A DNA stretch of 64,000 nt from Paracoccaceae bacterium. GTDB taxonomy: Bacteria; Pseudomonadota; Alphaproteobacteria; Rhodobacterales; Rhodobacteraceae. The stretch spans positions 1 to 64,000 of the forward strand of contig SBGD01000030.1 in the NCBI GenBank assembly GCA_006226775.1, in the 5' to 3' direction. Of this stretch, positions 43,119 to 51,592 are shown in pieces. A program made the position numbers and the translations under genes. Position 1 is the first letter of the stretch. Each line of letters opens with the position of its first letter. The notes below the pieces were generated by a model. It was not told the DNA's origin and did not search any database. It was given only the letters and a program-made list of their open reading frames with translations.

Positions 43119-44693
43119 ATGCGATCCAAGTCCGGAGGCACCAGACCGCTGCGCATGACCTGTCTGTCCCTGCTCCTGGCCGGCGCGGGGCTTGCCGCGC
43201 TGGCCGGGTCTCCGCTTCCGGACGATCCGCATCTGAACGTGGTGCCGCGCACCGAAGCCGAGGCGGCGCGTATCGCCGGGGTGGTCGCGCCGACCGACGA
43301 TTTCTCCAGGCCCGAGGCCTTCGAGACCAACCCCGCCGGTGCCGCCACCGTTCGTGCGCGCGCCGATGCCGATGCCTTTTCGCTGCCTTCCGCCAATATC
43401 GGTTTCGACGGAGAGCTTGAGTTCAAGCTCGGCAACGGGCTCTTTCGCAAGCTCTGGGTCTCCTCGCCCTCCTCGACGCTGGCCTCGGACGGGCTGGGCC
43501 CGCTCTACAACGCGCGCTCCTGCCAGCGCTGCCATCTCAAGGACGGGCGCGGCCATCCGCCCGAAAGCGACGAGGACAGCCGGGTCTCGATGCTGCTGCG
43601 CCTCTCGGTTCCGGCCGATCCGGGCGCGCCGGAAACCCGGCTGGAGGCCTATCTCGCCAGTCTCGGCACCGACACGCCCCGCACCCGCCCCGACCCGACC
43701 TATGGCGGCCAGTTGCAGGACCTCGCGGTCCAGGGCCATGCCGCCGAAGGCCAGTTCCGGATCGCCTACGAGGACACCGAGGTGCCCTTGGCGGGTGGCG
43801 AGGTCGCGCATCTCAGCGCGCCCCGCTACACCATCACCGACCCCGGCTACGGGCCGCTGGCCGAGGACCTGCAGATCTCGCCACGCATCGCGCCGCAGAT
43901 GATCGGGCTGGGGCTGATCGAGGCGATTCCCGCCGCCGACATCCTGGCGCTGGCCGATCCCGGGGATGCCGATGGCGACGGTATCTCGGGCCGCGCCCAG
44001 ATCGCCTGGTCGCTGGCGCATGACAGGCCGATGCTGGGGCGATTCGGCTGGAAGGCCGGCGCGCCCACGGTCAAGGACCAGACCGCCGCCGCCTTTGCCG
44101 GCGACATCGGCCTTTCGACGCCGCTTCTGAACGAGGGCGGCGGCGATTGCACCGCGGCCCAGAGCGCCTGTCGCACCGCCACCCACGGCGACGGCGATGC
44201 GCGGGTCTTCGAGGTCGACGCGATCGGGCTCGATCTTGTCACTTTCTACTCGCGCAACCTCGGCGTTCCGGCGCGGCGCGACGTGGGTGACCCGCAGGTG
44301 CTGCGCGGCAAGCAGTTGTTCCACGACACCGGCTGCATCGCCTGCCACCAGCCGAAATTCGTCACCCACCGCCTGAAAGACCGCGACCCGCAGTCCTTCC
44401 AGCTGATCTGGCCCTATTCCGATTTCCTGCTGCACGACATGGGCGAGGGGCTGGCCGACAACCGCCCCGAGGCCGTGGCGACGGGGCGCGAATGGCGCAC
44501 GCCGCCGCTCTGGGGGATCGGCCTGACCGCGCAGGTCAGCGGCCAGACCCGCTTCCTGCACGACGGACGCGCCCGGTCGCTGCTGGAAGCCATCCTCTGG
44601 CACGGCGGCGAGGCCCGGCCGCAGCGCGACACCGTGGTCGGCATGGAACCCGCCGACCGCGCCGCCCTGATCCGCTTCCTGGAGAGCCTGTGA
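43119..44693 (+). CDS. Di-heme oxidoreductase (DUF1111, putative thiol oxidoreductase)
   Basis: 524 residues from the ATG at 43119. A signal peptide (MRSKSGGTRPLRMTCLSLLL to about residue 30) exports it. Two c-type heme sites are present: C135-QR-C138-H in NARSCQRCH and C406-IA-C409-H in TGCIACH; a C-TAAQSA-C pair lies between them. DUF1111 proteins are di-heme cytochromes related to MauG/CcpA peroxidases and regularly sit between two imelysin genes. The redox partner is unknown. An ATG at 43155 is an alternative start but would drop the basic part of the signal peptide. It starts 5 bases after bfr. Confidence 0.88.
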   Translation: MRSKSGGTRPLRMTCLSLLLAGAGLAALAGSPLPDDPHLNVVPRTEAEAARIAGVVAPTDDFSRPEAFETNPAGAATVRARADADAFSLPSANIGFDGELEFKLGNGLFRKLWVSSPSSTLASDGLGPLYNARSCQRCHLKDGRGHPPESDEDSRVSMLLRLSVPADPGAPETRLEAYLASLGTDTPRTRPDPTYGGQLQDLAVQGHAAEGQFRIAYEDTEVPLAGGEVAHLSAPRYTITDPGYGPLAEDLQISPRIAPQMIGLGLIEAIPAADILALADPGDADGDGISGRAQIAWSLAHDRPMLGRFGWKAGAPTVKDQTAAAFAGDIGLSTPLLNEGGGDCTAAQSACRTATHGDGDARVFEVDAIGLDLVTFYSRNLGVPARRDVGDPQVLRGKQLFHDTGCIACHQPKFVTHRLKDRDPQSFQLIWPYSDFLLHDMGEGLADNRPEAVATGREWRTPPLWGIGLTAQVSGQTRFLHDGRARSLLEAILWHGGEARPQRDTVVGMEPADRAALIRFLESL

Positions 44694-44694
44694 C

Positions 44695-45669
44695 ATGCGC
44701 GCCCTGATCCCGGCCCTGCTGCTGGCCGCCACCGCCGCCAGTGCCGACACTGACCGCGTGCTCGAGACCCATATCCTGCCCGCCGTCGCCGGTTTCGCCA
44801 GTTCAGCCGAGGCGCTGGAGGACACCGCCCGCGCCGACTGCACCCGGGACGCGCTGCGCCCGGCCTATCACGCCACCTTCGATGCCTGGCTGGGGCTCAG
44901 CCACCTGACCTTCGGGCCGCTGGAAAAGGACGGCCGCCGCCTCGCCATCGCCTTCTGGCCCGACAGCCGCGGCGCCGGGCCCAGGGCGCTGGCCCGGCTG
45001 ATCGCCGACCAGGACCCGGCGGTCGACAGCGAAGCCGAGTTCGCGGAAGTTTCCATCGCCGCCCGCGGGCTCTTTGCGCTGGAACACCTGCTCTACGGCG
45101 AGGCCTATGCCGCCGAGAGCTACGAGTGCCGCCTGGTGGTGGCCATTGCCGCCGACCTCGACCGGATGGCCGAGGCCATCGCCGCCGAATGGCCCGCGTA
45201 CGCCGCGCTGATGCAGACGCCGGGGGCCTCAGGCAATGCCACCTACCTGGCCGAGCAGGAGGTCGGCCAGACGCTTTACACCGCGCTGATGACCGGGCTG
45301 GAATTCACCATCGACCAGCGTCTCGGCCAGCCGCTGGGCAGCTTCGACCGCCCCCGCCCGCGCCGCGCCGAGGCCCACCGCTCGGGCCGCGCCCTGCGCA
45401 ACGTGGTGCTGTCGCTGGAAGCCTTGCAAGACCTGGCCCGCGCCATGGCAGACGGCCCGACCCCCGCCGCCGACCGCGCCTTCGACGCCGCCTTTGCCAC
45501 GGCGGACAAGCTGGACGATCCGGTCCTTGCCGGGGTCGCCGATCCCACCGGGCGGCTGCGGGTCGAGATCCTGCAACAGAAGGTCCGCGCCGTGAAGGAC
45601 GCGCTCACCTCCGAGATCGGCATGGCCCTCGGCCTGAGCCAGGGCTTCAATTCCGCCGACGGGGACTGA
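44695..45669 (+). CDS. Second imelysin-family protein, motif histidine replaced
   Basis: 324 residues; signal peptide about 1-17 (MRALIPALLLAATAASA). All-helical imelysin fold: VLETHILPAVAGFASSAEALEDTARADC near the N-terminus, FDAWLGLSHLTFGPLEKDGRRLAIAFWPDSRG, and ATYLAEQEVGQTLYTALMTGLEF. At the GxHxxE position it reads G125-L-F-A-L-E130, so phenylalanine replaces histidine. The start follows the DUF1111 stop by one base. It probably acts as a structural or partner paralog of the first imelysin. Confidence 0.85.
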   Translation: MRALIPALLLAATAASADTDRVLETHILPAVAGFASSAEALEDTARADCTRDALRPAYHATFDAWLGLSHLTFGPLEKDGRRLAIAFWPDSRGAGPRALARLIADQDPAVDSEAEFAEVSIAARGLFALEHLLYGEAYAAESYECRLVVAIAADLDRMAEAIAAEWPAYAALMQTPGASGNATYLAEQEVGQTLYTALMTGLEFTIDQRLGQPLGSFDRPRPRRAEAHRSGRALRNVVLSLEALQDLARAMADGPTPAADRAFDAAFATADKLDDPVLAGVADPTGRLRVEILQQKVRAVKDALTSEIGMALGLSQGFNSADGD

Positions 45670-45673
45670 GCCC

Positions 45674-46732
45674 ATGCGCCGCCGCGCCTTCCTTGCCAGC
45701 CTGCTCGCCTCGGCCTCCCTGCCCGCGGCAAGCTGGGCCGATGCCGGAAGCCCCGCCTACCTCGCCGCCGCCCGCGAGGGCGATGGCACCTACGCCCTCT
45801 TCGGCCTCGACGCCGCATGCCAGGACATCTTCCGCATCCCGCTGCCGGCCCGCGGCCATGCCGCCTGCGCCCATCCCGCGGCCCCCGAAGCGGTGGCCTT
45901 CGCCCGCCGCCCCGGCACCTTCGCACTGGTGATCGACTGCGCCACCGGCCAGACCCGGCACCACCTGCAAGCGCCCGAGGGACGCCACTTCTACGGCCAC
46001 GGCGTCTTTGCCCGGGAGGGCCGCATCCTCGTCACCACCGAGAACGACATCGCCAGCGGCGAAGGCCGCCTCGGCCTCTGGGACCGGCAGGCGGGCTACA
46101 GCCGGATCGGCGAGATCGCCTCGGGCGGCATCGGCCCGCATGACATCCTGGCCCTGCCCGGCGATCTGCTGGCGGTGGCCAATGGCGGCATCCGCACCCA
46201 TCCCGACCACGGGCGCGACAAGCTGAACATCCCGACGATGCGCCCGACCCTGACCTACATGGACCTTTCCGGAGAGGTGCTGGAGCAGGTGACGCTGGAC
46301 CCCGCCCTGCACAAGGCCTCGATCCGCCATCTCGCCTGGCGCGACGGCCTGCTGGCCTTTGCCATGCAATGGCAGGGCCCGCTGCCCGACCCGGCGCCGC
46401 TTCTGGGGCTGCACCGGCGCGGCAGCGCCCCGCTGCTCTGTGCCGCGCCCGAAGGCGAGCACCTGGCGATGCAGGGCTATGCCGGCAGCGTCGCCATCTC
46501 GGCCGGCCGCATCGGCATCACCTCGCCGCGCGGCGGACGGCTGCATCTCTTCGACCATGGCGGCAGCTTCCGCACCAGCCTGCACCGCGCCGACATCTGC
46601 GGGCTGGCCGCGGGCGCCGACGGCCTGCTGGCCACCGATGGCCGCGGCGGCATTCTGGCCGCGGGCGAGCGCTTCGCCCCCCTCGCCCATGCCGCGCGCA
46701 ACTGGGACAACCACCTGGTGCGGATCGTCTGA
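45674..46732 (+). CDS. DUF1513 domain-containing exported protein (Tat-type signal)
   Basis: 352 residues beginning MRRRAFLASLLASASLPAASWA, a twin-arginine-like signal (R-R-x-F-L). The mature part has repeated beta-blade segments (AVAFARRPGTFALVID; HFYGHGVFAREGRILVTTENDI; GIGPHDILALPGDLLAVANGGIRTHPDHGRDKLN), as in a seven-bladed propeller of the DUF1513 family. The function is unknown, but the family is the usual last gene of imelysin-DUF1111-imelysin clusters. It follows the second imelysin by four bases. Confidence 0.88.
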   Translation: MRRRAFLASLLASASLPAASWADAGSPAYLAAAREGDGTYALFGLDAACQDIFRIPLPARGHAACAHPAAPEAVAFARRPGTFALVIDCATGQTRHHLQAPEGRHFYGHGVFAREGRILVTTENDIASGEGRLGLWDRQAGYSRIGEIASGGIGPHDILALPGDLLAVANGGIRTHPDHGRDKLNIPTMRPTLTYMDLSGEVLEQVTLDPALHKASIRHLAWRDGLLAFAMQWQGPLPDPAPLLGLHRRGSAPLLCAAPEGEHLAMQGYAGSVAISAGRIGITSPRGGRLHLFDHGGSFRTSLHRADICGLAAGADGLLATDGRGGILAAGERFAPLAHAARNWDNHLVRIV

Positions 46733-46759
46733 GGCGCCCCGGCTCACAGGAGAGGCCGC

Positions 46760-47203
46760 TCACCAGCGGCGCAGCGCCGCCTCGTCCTCGTCCTTCGCCG
46801 CCACCCATTCCGCGCCATCCGCGCCGATTTCCTTCTTCCAGAACGGCGCCCGGCTTTTCAGGTAGTCCATCAGGAATTCCGCCGCCTCGAAGGCCGCCTT
46901 GCGGTGCCGCGCGGCGGTGGCGACCATCATGATCAACTCGCCGGTCTCGAGCAGCCCGTGCCGGTGGATCACCAGCGCATCGCCCAGGTCCCAGCGCGCC
47001 ACGGCCTCGCCCGCGATGGCCTCCAGCGCCTTCTGCGTCATGCCGGGATAATGCTCGATCTCCATCGCCGCCATGCCGCCGCGCGCCGAATCCCGCACCA
47101 CCCCGGTAAAGGTCACCACGGCGCCCATGCCCGACTGCGCCCGCGCAAAGCGCTCGGCCTCGGCACCGAAATCGAAAGCCTTGTCCTGAACCCTGACCTG
47201 CAT
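46760..47203 (-). CDS. moaE: Molybdopterin synthase catalytic subunit
   Basis: 147 residues. Motifs include GAVVTFTGVVRD near the N-terminus, IEHYPGMTQKALEAIA, VIHRHGLLETGE and the lysine-bearing active-site stretch DYLKSRAPFWKKE. With MoaD it puts two sulfurs into precursor Z (cPMP) to give molybdopterin. It is the last gene of pgsA-moaD-moaE on the minus strand, five bases after moaD, and converges with the DUF1513 gene. Confidence 0.95.
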   Translation of the reverse strand: MQVRVQDKAFDFGAEAERFARAQSGMGAVVTFTGVVRDSARGGMAAMEIEHYPGMTQKALEAIAGEAVARWDLGDALVIHRHGLLETGELIMMVATAARHRKAAFEAAEFLMDYLKSRAPFWKKEIGADGAEWVAAKDEDEAALRRW

Positions 47204-47208
47204 GGCGC

Positions 47209-47454
47209 TCAGCCCCCGGTCATCGGCGGAAAGAACGCCACTTCCCGCACGCCCTTCAGCGAGGCCTCGAAATCCGCAAGCTCCTGGTCCAGCGCCACCC
47301 GCAGCGCCGAAAGATCGGCAAAGGCCGCGGCATAGCGCTCTTCGCGCGCCGTCAGTTCCGCGACCAGCTCGGCCACCGTCGCCGCCTTGGTCTCGACCCG
47401 CTCCTTGGGCACGCCGATCCGCTCGCGCACCCAGGCGAAATAGAGCACATCCAT
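47209..47454 (-). CDS. moaD: Molybdopterin synthase sulfur-carrier subunit
   Basis: 81 residues, ubiquitin-like. It starts MDVLYFAWVRERIGV and ends FFPPMTGG; the terminal Gly-Gly is where a MoeB-type enzyme adenylates the protein and the thiocarboxylate forms. The start shares one base with the pgsA stop (TGATG), and moaE follows after five bases. The ThiF/MoeB-like protein at 11987-13042 is a possible activating partner. Confidence 0.94.
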   Translation of the reverse strand: MDVLYFAWVRERIGVPKERVETKAATVAELVAELTAREERYAAAFADLSALRVALDQELADFEASLKGVREVAFFPPMTGG

Positions 47455-48119
47455 CAGATCTCCTCCTTCAGATGCGGCAGCGCCTTGCGGAAATAATCCA
47501 GCCCGGTGACCAGGGTCAAAGCCGCCGCGATCCACAACAGCACCAGCCCGACATAGCCCGACCAGAACATGCCGTGGTACATGTTCACCAGGCCCTTCTC
47601 GTCGCTCTCGCGGCCTTCGAGGATATCCCTCACGATCTGCGGGTCCATGCCCCAGGACCACATGCCGAAGTAATGCTCGAAGATGCCTTGCGAAAACAGC
47701 ACCGCGATGGCCACCATCTGCGCCGTGGTCTTCCATTTCGCCAGTTGCGTCACCTTCAGCGTGCCCGCCTTGGCGCCGAGGAATTCCCGCAACCCGCTGA
47801 CAAAGACCTCGCGGAACAGGATCATCGTCGAGGGAAACACCAGCCAGGGCGAATAGGAGGAATAGGCCGCGATCACCATCAGCGCGATCACCACCATCAC
47901 CTTGTCGGCAATCGGATCGAGCATGGTGCCGATCTTGGTCTCCTGCTTCCAGGCCCGCGCCAGGTAGCCGTCGAAGAAATCCGTCACCGCCGCCAGCAGA
48001 AACAGCACCAGCGCGAAAATATCCGCGTAGGGCCGGGCCCAGTACAGGAACATGATCGGCACCGCGGGCGCGGCCACGAGGCGCAAGACGGTCAGGATAT
48101 TGGGCAGGGTCCATCGCAT
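47454..48119 (-). CDS. pgsA: CDP-diacylglycerol-glycerol-3-phosphate 3-phosphatidyltransferase
   Basis: 221 residues with several membrane helices. The CDP-alcohol phosphotransferase motif is exact: D47-x2-D50-G-x2-A-R-x8-G64-x3-D68-x3-D72 in VTDFFDGYLARAWKQETKIG. It makes phosphatidylglycerol phosphate from CDP-diacylglycerol and glycerol-3-phosphate in the inner membrane. It is the first gene of pgsA-moaD-moaE and divergent from the META-domain genes. Confidence 0.94.
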   Translation of the reverse strand: MRWTLPNILTVLRLVAAPAVPIMFLYWARPYADIFALVLFLLAAVTDFFDGYLARAWKQETKIGTMLDPIADKVMVVIALMVIAAYSSYSPWLVFPSTMILFREVFVSGLREFLGAKAGTLKVTQLAKWKTTAQMVAIAVLFSQGIFEHYFGMWSWGMDPQIVRDILEGRESDEKGLVNMYHGMFWSGYVGLVLLWIAAALTLVTGLDYFRKALPHLKEEI

Positions 48120-48203
48120 GAAACGCTTCTATCCCGGCAATGAAGGACAGGGAAGAGCGGCAGGGATATTTCAATCCCGCCACGGCAGCTTATGTAGAGG
48201 GGC

Positions 48204-48602
48204 ATGAAACTCGTGCTCCTGCCCCTCCTCCTCGCCGCGCTGGCCGCCTCCTGCGACCGCGATGCCCCGGTCACCGCCTATGGCCCCTCCGACCGGACCT
48301 GGCAGCTCGAGCGCCTCGACGGCGCGCCCTTCACGGCCCGCGCCACGCTCGGCTTCCCCGCCGAGGGGCGCCTCACCGGCATGGCCCCCTGCAACAGCTT
48401 TCGCGGCCCCCAGACCGCCACCTATCCCGATTTCGCCGCCGGCCCGCTGCTGACCACCCGCCGCGCCTGCCCGGATCTGGCGGCGGAACAGACCTTCCTG
48501 CGCGCGCTGGAAGCGATGCGCCGGGCAAAGATCACCGACACGCACCTGATCCTGAGCACCCCGCAAGGCCGCGAAATGGTGTTTTCCGCCGCCCCGGAAT
48601 GA
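48204..48602 (+). CDS. META domain-containing lipoprotein (HslJ-like)
   Basis: 132 residues. A lipoprotein signal ends LAALAASC (C17). The rest is one META domain: TWQLERLDGAPFTARATLGFPAEGRLTGMAPCNSFRGPQTA..LLTTRRACPDLAAEQTFLRAL..LILSTPQGREMVF, with the family's paired cysteines. HslJ-type META proteins are envelope proteins linked to novobiocin and heat tolerance in E. coli. A close paralog follows 52 bases downstream on the same strand. Confidence 0.85.
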   Translation: MKLVLLPLLLAALAASCDRDAPVTAYGPSDRTWQLERLDGAPFTARATLGFPAEGRLTGMAPCNSFRGPQTATYPDFAAGPLLTTRRACPDLAAEQTFLRALEAMRRAKITDTHLILSTPQGREMVFSAAPE

Positions 48603-48654
48603 CAAAAACCGTTACCCCCTTCCCCGGACGGCGCGGATGCCTACCTTGAGCGGC

Positions 48655-49050
48655 ATGACACAGACACTCCTCTCGGCGGCCACGTCCGCCTTTGCAAGCC
48701 TCTCAGCGACGCTGGGCGGGGCGCAAGACAGCGACACCATCTGGAAACTCCAGAGCATCGATGGCGCCACCTATGAGGCCCGCGCCACGCTCACCTTCCC
48801 GGCCCCGGCGCAGATCGCCGGCCGGACGCCCTGCAACAGCTACTTCGGCGTCCAGACCCGGCCGATGCCCGGCTTTCACGCCGACCGGCTCGGCATCACC
48901 CAGCGCATGTGCATGGATTTCCAGAAGGAGGCCGAATTCATCACCGCCCTGCGCGACATGACGCTCTCGGAATTCGACGGCAACCGGCTGATCCTGCGCA
49001 GCGAGGACGGCCGCGAAATGGTCTTCATCGGCGTCCCCAAACCCAACTGA
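48655..49050 (+). CDS. META domain-containing protein, tandem paralog
   Basis: 131 residues from the ATG at 48655. The META pattern is shared with the previous gene: IWKLQSIDGATYEARATLTFPAPAQIAGRTPCNSYFGVQTRP..RMCMDFQKEAEFITALRDM..LILRSEDGREMVFIGVPKPN. The N-terminus (MTQTLLSAATSAFASLSATLGGAQ) is only weakly signal-like and has no lipobox cysteine, so this copy is probably not lipidated. An upstream in-frame ATG at 48637 has no better support. The pair looks like a tandem duplication. Confidence 0.83.
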   Translation: MTQTLLSAATSAFASLSATLGGAQDSDTIWKLQSIDGATYEARATLTFPAPAQIAGRTPCNSYFGVQTRPMPGFHADRLGITQRMCMDFQKEAEFITALRDMTLSEFDGNRLILRSEDGREMVFIGVPKPN

Positions 49051-49219
49051 CCTGCTTCCCTTGCCAAACACGCATCCTTGGAAAATGCGCCCGATCTTCA
49101 TCTTGCCTGCAAAACTCCCGCCGGAGGCTCCCCCGCGCACCACGCGCGCCTCCGGTGCCCCCCAGGGCTCAGATCTCCACCAGTCCCGAAAACCTGCGCG
49201 CCGCAGGCGCACATCGTGA

Positions 49220-49948
49220 TCAGCCCGCCCCCGCCCGCACCCGGTCGACAAACCGCGCGCGGGCCTCGGGCAAGGGCTTGGAGCCCAGCGCCGGCGCCAG
49301 CTTCTCGGCCAGGAAATACCCGGTCACCGCCAATCCTTCCGCGATCTCCGAATCCGCCGCCGCACCGCGCCCCAGCAGCACCTGCGGCAGCGGCAACAGC
49401 CGGTCCGCCCAGTCCCCCGCCCCGGCCCGTGACACCGCGCGGCCCGATTTCGGCGAGACGTAGACCAGCCCCTCCACCGCCCCGGTGACCGCACAGGCGC
49501 CCAGATCCAGCCCGTAGCCCAGGTCCTCGAGCAGCGCCAACTCCCAGCGCAGGTAGGCCAAGGGCCAGATCGCGTCCTGCCCCAGCAGGTCCAGCAATTG
49601 CTCGGTGCGCCGGTAGAGCGCGTCGTGGCCCTCGCGCTCGGGCAGGCAGAAGGCCAGCAGCGCGCAGACCGCGTTCAGCCCGGCCAGCGCCAGGCGGCTG
49701 CCCATCGCCTGCGCCGCGCGCGAGCGTTGCAACTCCACCGTATAGGCGCCCAGGTGCTCCTCCAGCCGCGCCCGCCATTGCAGGTCAAGCTGCGCGCCCG
49801 GTTGCAATACCGGCGCCAGCTTGCGGCTGGTGGCGCCGCGCACAACGCCGCCGTGACGGCCATGCGCGGCGGTGAAGATATCGAGGATCGCGCTGGTCTC
49901 GCCATGCCGCCGCAGGCCCAGCAGGATGCCGGTGTCACGCCATTCCAT
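49220..49948 (-). CDS. recO: DNA repair protein RecO
   Basis: 242 residues. The N-terminal OB-fold starts [43 protein letters not shown]; the helical domain follows with [16 protein letters not shown]-like and [22 protein letters not shown] stretches, and a C-terminal [10 protein letters not shown]. No zinc cysteines are seen, as in many alphaproteobacterial RecO proteins. It loads RecA with RecR at gaps. It lies downstream of the DUF1491 gene by 9 bases, the typical era-DUF1491-recO order. Confidence 0.93.
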   Translation of the reverse strand: MEWRDTGILLGLRRHGETSAILDIFTAAHGRHGGVVRGATSRKLAPVLQPGAQLDLQWRARLEEHLGAYTVELQRSRAAQAMGSRLALAGLNAVCALLAFCLPEREGHDALYRRTEQLLDLLGQDAIWPLAYLRWELALLEDLGYGLDLGACAVTGAVEGLVYVSPKSGRAVSRAGAGDWADRLLPLPQVLLGRGAAADSEIAEGLAVTGYFLAEKLAPALGSKPLPEARARFVDRVRAGAG

Positions 49949-49957
49949 CCCCGCGCC

Positions 49958-50287
49958 TCACATGCCGTCCTCGTCCAGCAGATGCCGCCCGGCGCGGTCC
50001 TCGACCTCGACGATCCAGAGATCGGGGTCGCTTGCGCGCTGCCGGGCCAGGGCGGCATCCACCTCGGCCTCGGGCCCGGCCAGCATCTCCTGCCAGCGGG
50101 TCTCGTCGGTCATCAGGTCGTGCATCCGGTGAAAGACCCGCGCCCGCCCGTCCAGCGTATTGAGCTTGACCATCACCATGCCGGCGGTGTCATCGCCATG
50201 GGCCACGACAAAGGCGGGAATGTCCCGCCCGCGCAGCCGCGCCAGGTAGGCCGCGACCCAGAAATCCGCGGTCAGGCGCAGCCCCAT
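49958..50287 (-). CDS. DUF1491 family protein
   Basis: 109 residues. The pattern MGLRLTADFWVAAYLARLRGRDIPAFVVAHGDDTAGMVMVKLN..DLWIVEVEDRAGRHLLDE is that of the alphaproteobacterial DUF1491 family, of unknown function. The ATG at 50287 is chosen; a GTG one codon earlier is possible. recO follows after 9 bases. Upstream lies a 269-base region with no gene. Confidence 0.88.
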   Translation of the reverse strand: MGLRLTADFWVAAYLARLRGRDIPAFVVAHGDDTAGMVMVKLNTLDGRARVFHRMHDLMTDETRWQEMLAGPEAEVDAALARQRASDPDLWIVEVEDRAGRHLLDEDGM

Positions 50288-50556
50288 CACTGTCTAACCG
50301 TCGTTGTCATTTGAAGATTTTCCCCGCCCGGTTATGTTCGAACCACAGTCGCTTTCCCTCAGAAGCTCCACGGGAAGACTGGACAGCAGGGCCAAGGGTA
50401 GTCGCAACAAACCGATGCCCTGCTGACGGATCCGCCCGGCGTGTGTCTCCTGCGCGCCTGGCGGTCCTGCCCCGTGGTCTGTCCGGCCGGTCGTCTCTCC
50501 CCGGATCGCCGGACCCTTCCGGGGCCCTGCCGCATGGCGGGGTCCCGGCACGTCCT
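50288..50556. other. 269-bp region between era and the DUF1491 gene
   Basis: No gene is supported. Perfect arms CAGCAGGGC (50384-50392) and GCCCTGCTG (50417-50425) form a 9-bp stem with a 24-base loop; a GC-rich imperfect hairpin near 50518-50547 follows the era stop and may end its message. A promoter for DUF1491-recO probably lies near 50300-50360 but is not clear. Confidence 0.5.
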
Positions 50557-51465
50557 TCAGCCATTGCCGTCGCGGAAATTCAGCCCCATCTCGGAATAGC
50601 GCTCGGCCTCGTCCTGCCATTTCTCGCGGACCTTGACCTGCACGAAAAGATGCACCCGGCGGCCGAGGAACTCTTCCAGCTCCTCGCGCGACGCCTTGGA
50701 AATCGCCTTGATCGTCTCGCCCTTGTTGCCCAGCACGATGCCCTTGTGGCCGTCGCGCATCACATAGACCACCTGGTCGATCCGCGCCGAGCCGTCCTTG
50801 CGCTCTTCCCAGCTCTCGGTCTCGACGGTCAGCTGGTAGGGCAGTTCCTGGTGCAGCCGCAGGGTCAGCTTCTCGCGCGTCATCTCGGCGGCGATCATCC
50901 GCAGCGGCAGATCGGCGATCTGGTCCTCGGGATAAAGCCAGGGGCCCTCGGGAAGCTGCGCGCCCAGCCAGCGCTTGAGGTCGTCGACGCCAAAGCCCTT
51001 CTCGGCCGAGATCATGAAGGTCTCCTCGAAAGGATAGGCCTCGTTCAGCTTCTGCGACAGGCCCAGCAGCACGTCCGACTTCACCCGGTCGATCTTGTTG
51101 ATCGCCAGCACCACGCGGCGGCCCTCGCCGATCTCTGCCAGCCCCTCGAGGATGCGCTCGACCCCCTCGGTCACGCCGCGATGCGCCTCGACCAGCAGCA
51201 CGGTGATATCGGCATCCGCCGCCCCGCCCCAGGCGGCGGCCACCATCGCCCGGTCGAGCCTGCGGCGCGGCTTGAACAGGCCCGGCGTGTCGACCAGCAC
51301 GATCTGTGCCTCGCCCTCCAGCGCCACGCCGCGAATGCGGGCGCGGGTGGTCTGGACCTTGTGGGTCACGATCGACACCTTGGCCCCCACCAGGCGGTTG
51401 GTGAGGGTGGACTTGCCCGCGTTGGGCTCTCCGATCAGGGCGACGAATCCGGCGCGTGTGGTCAT
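50557..51465 (-). CDS. era: GTPase Era
   Basis: 302 residues. G1 GEPNAGKST (12-20), G3 DTPGLF, G4 NKIDRV and G5 ISAEKG are all present, followed by the C-terminal KH domain with VLGNKGETIKAISKASREELEEFLGRRVHLFVQVKV. Era binds the 3' end of 16S rRNA and helps assemble the 30S subunit. It sits downstream of lepB-rnc on the same strand, the classic lepB-rnc-era order, but separated from rnc by a 127-base gap that contains two perfect palindromes. Confidence 0.97.
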   Translation of the reverse strand: MTTRAGFVALIGEPNAGKSTLTNRLVGAKVSIVTHKVQTTRARIRGVALEGEAQIVLVDTPGLFKPRRRLDRAMVAAAWGGAADADITVLLVEAHRGVTEGVERILEGLAEIGEGRRVVLAINKIDRVKSDVLLGLSQKLNEAYPFEETFMISAEKGFGVDDLKRWLGAQLPEGPWLYPEDQIADLPLRMIAAEMTREKLTLRLHQELPYQLTVETESWEERKDGSARIDQVVYVMRDGHKGIVLGNKGETIKAISKASREELEEFLGRRVHLFVQVKVREKWQDEAERYSEMGLNFRDGNG

Positions 51466-51542
51466 GTCTGGTGCGTTCCTCGCTGCAATCCGAGCCGCTT
51501 AGCGCAGATCGCCGGACAAAACCAGCGTTTCGGGCCCGGGGG

Positions 51543-51584
51543 AAATTCCATCGATGGAATTTGCAAAATCCGTCGACGGATTTT
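51543..51584. repeat. Pair of perfect 20-base palindromes between rnc and era
   Basis: Two perfect palindromes, AAATTCCATCGATGGAATTT at 51543-51562 and AAAATCCGTCGACGGATTTT at 51565-51584, are separated by two bases and start 8 bases after the rnc stop (minus strand). A pair of the same architecture lies at 63961-64000. They could form hairpins in the rnc-era message. Confidence 0.9.
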
Positions 51585-51592
51585 CGCCCCGC

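Noticed and set aside
50294-50620. A 108-codon minus-strand frame between era and DUF1491
   Set aside because: Overlaps the end of era, lacks a ribosome site and has no protein-like pattern.
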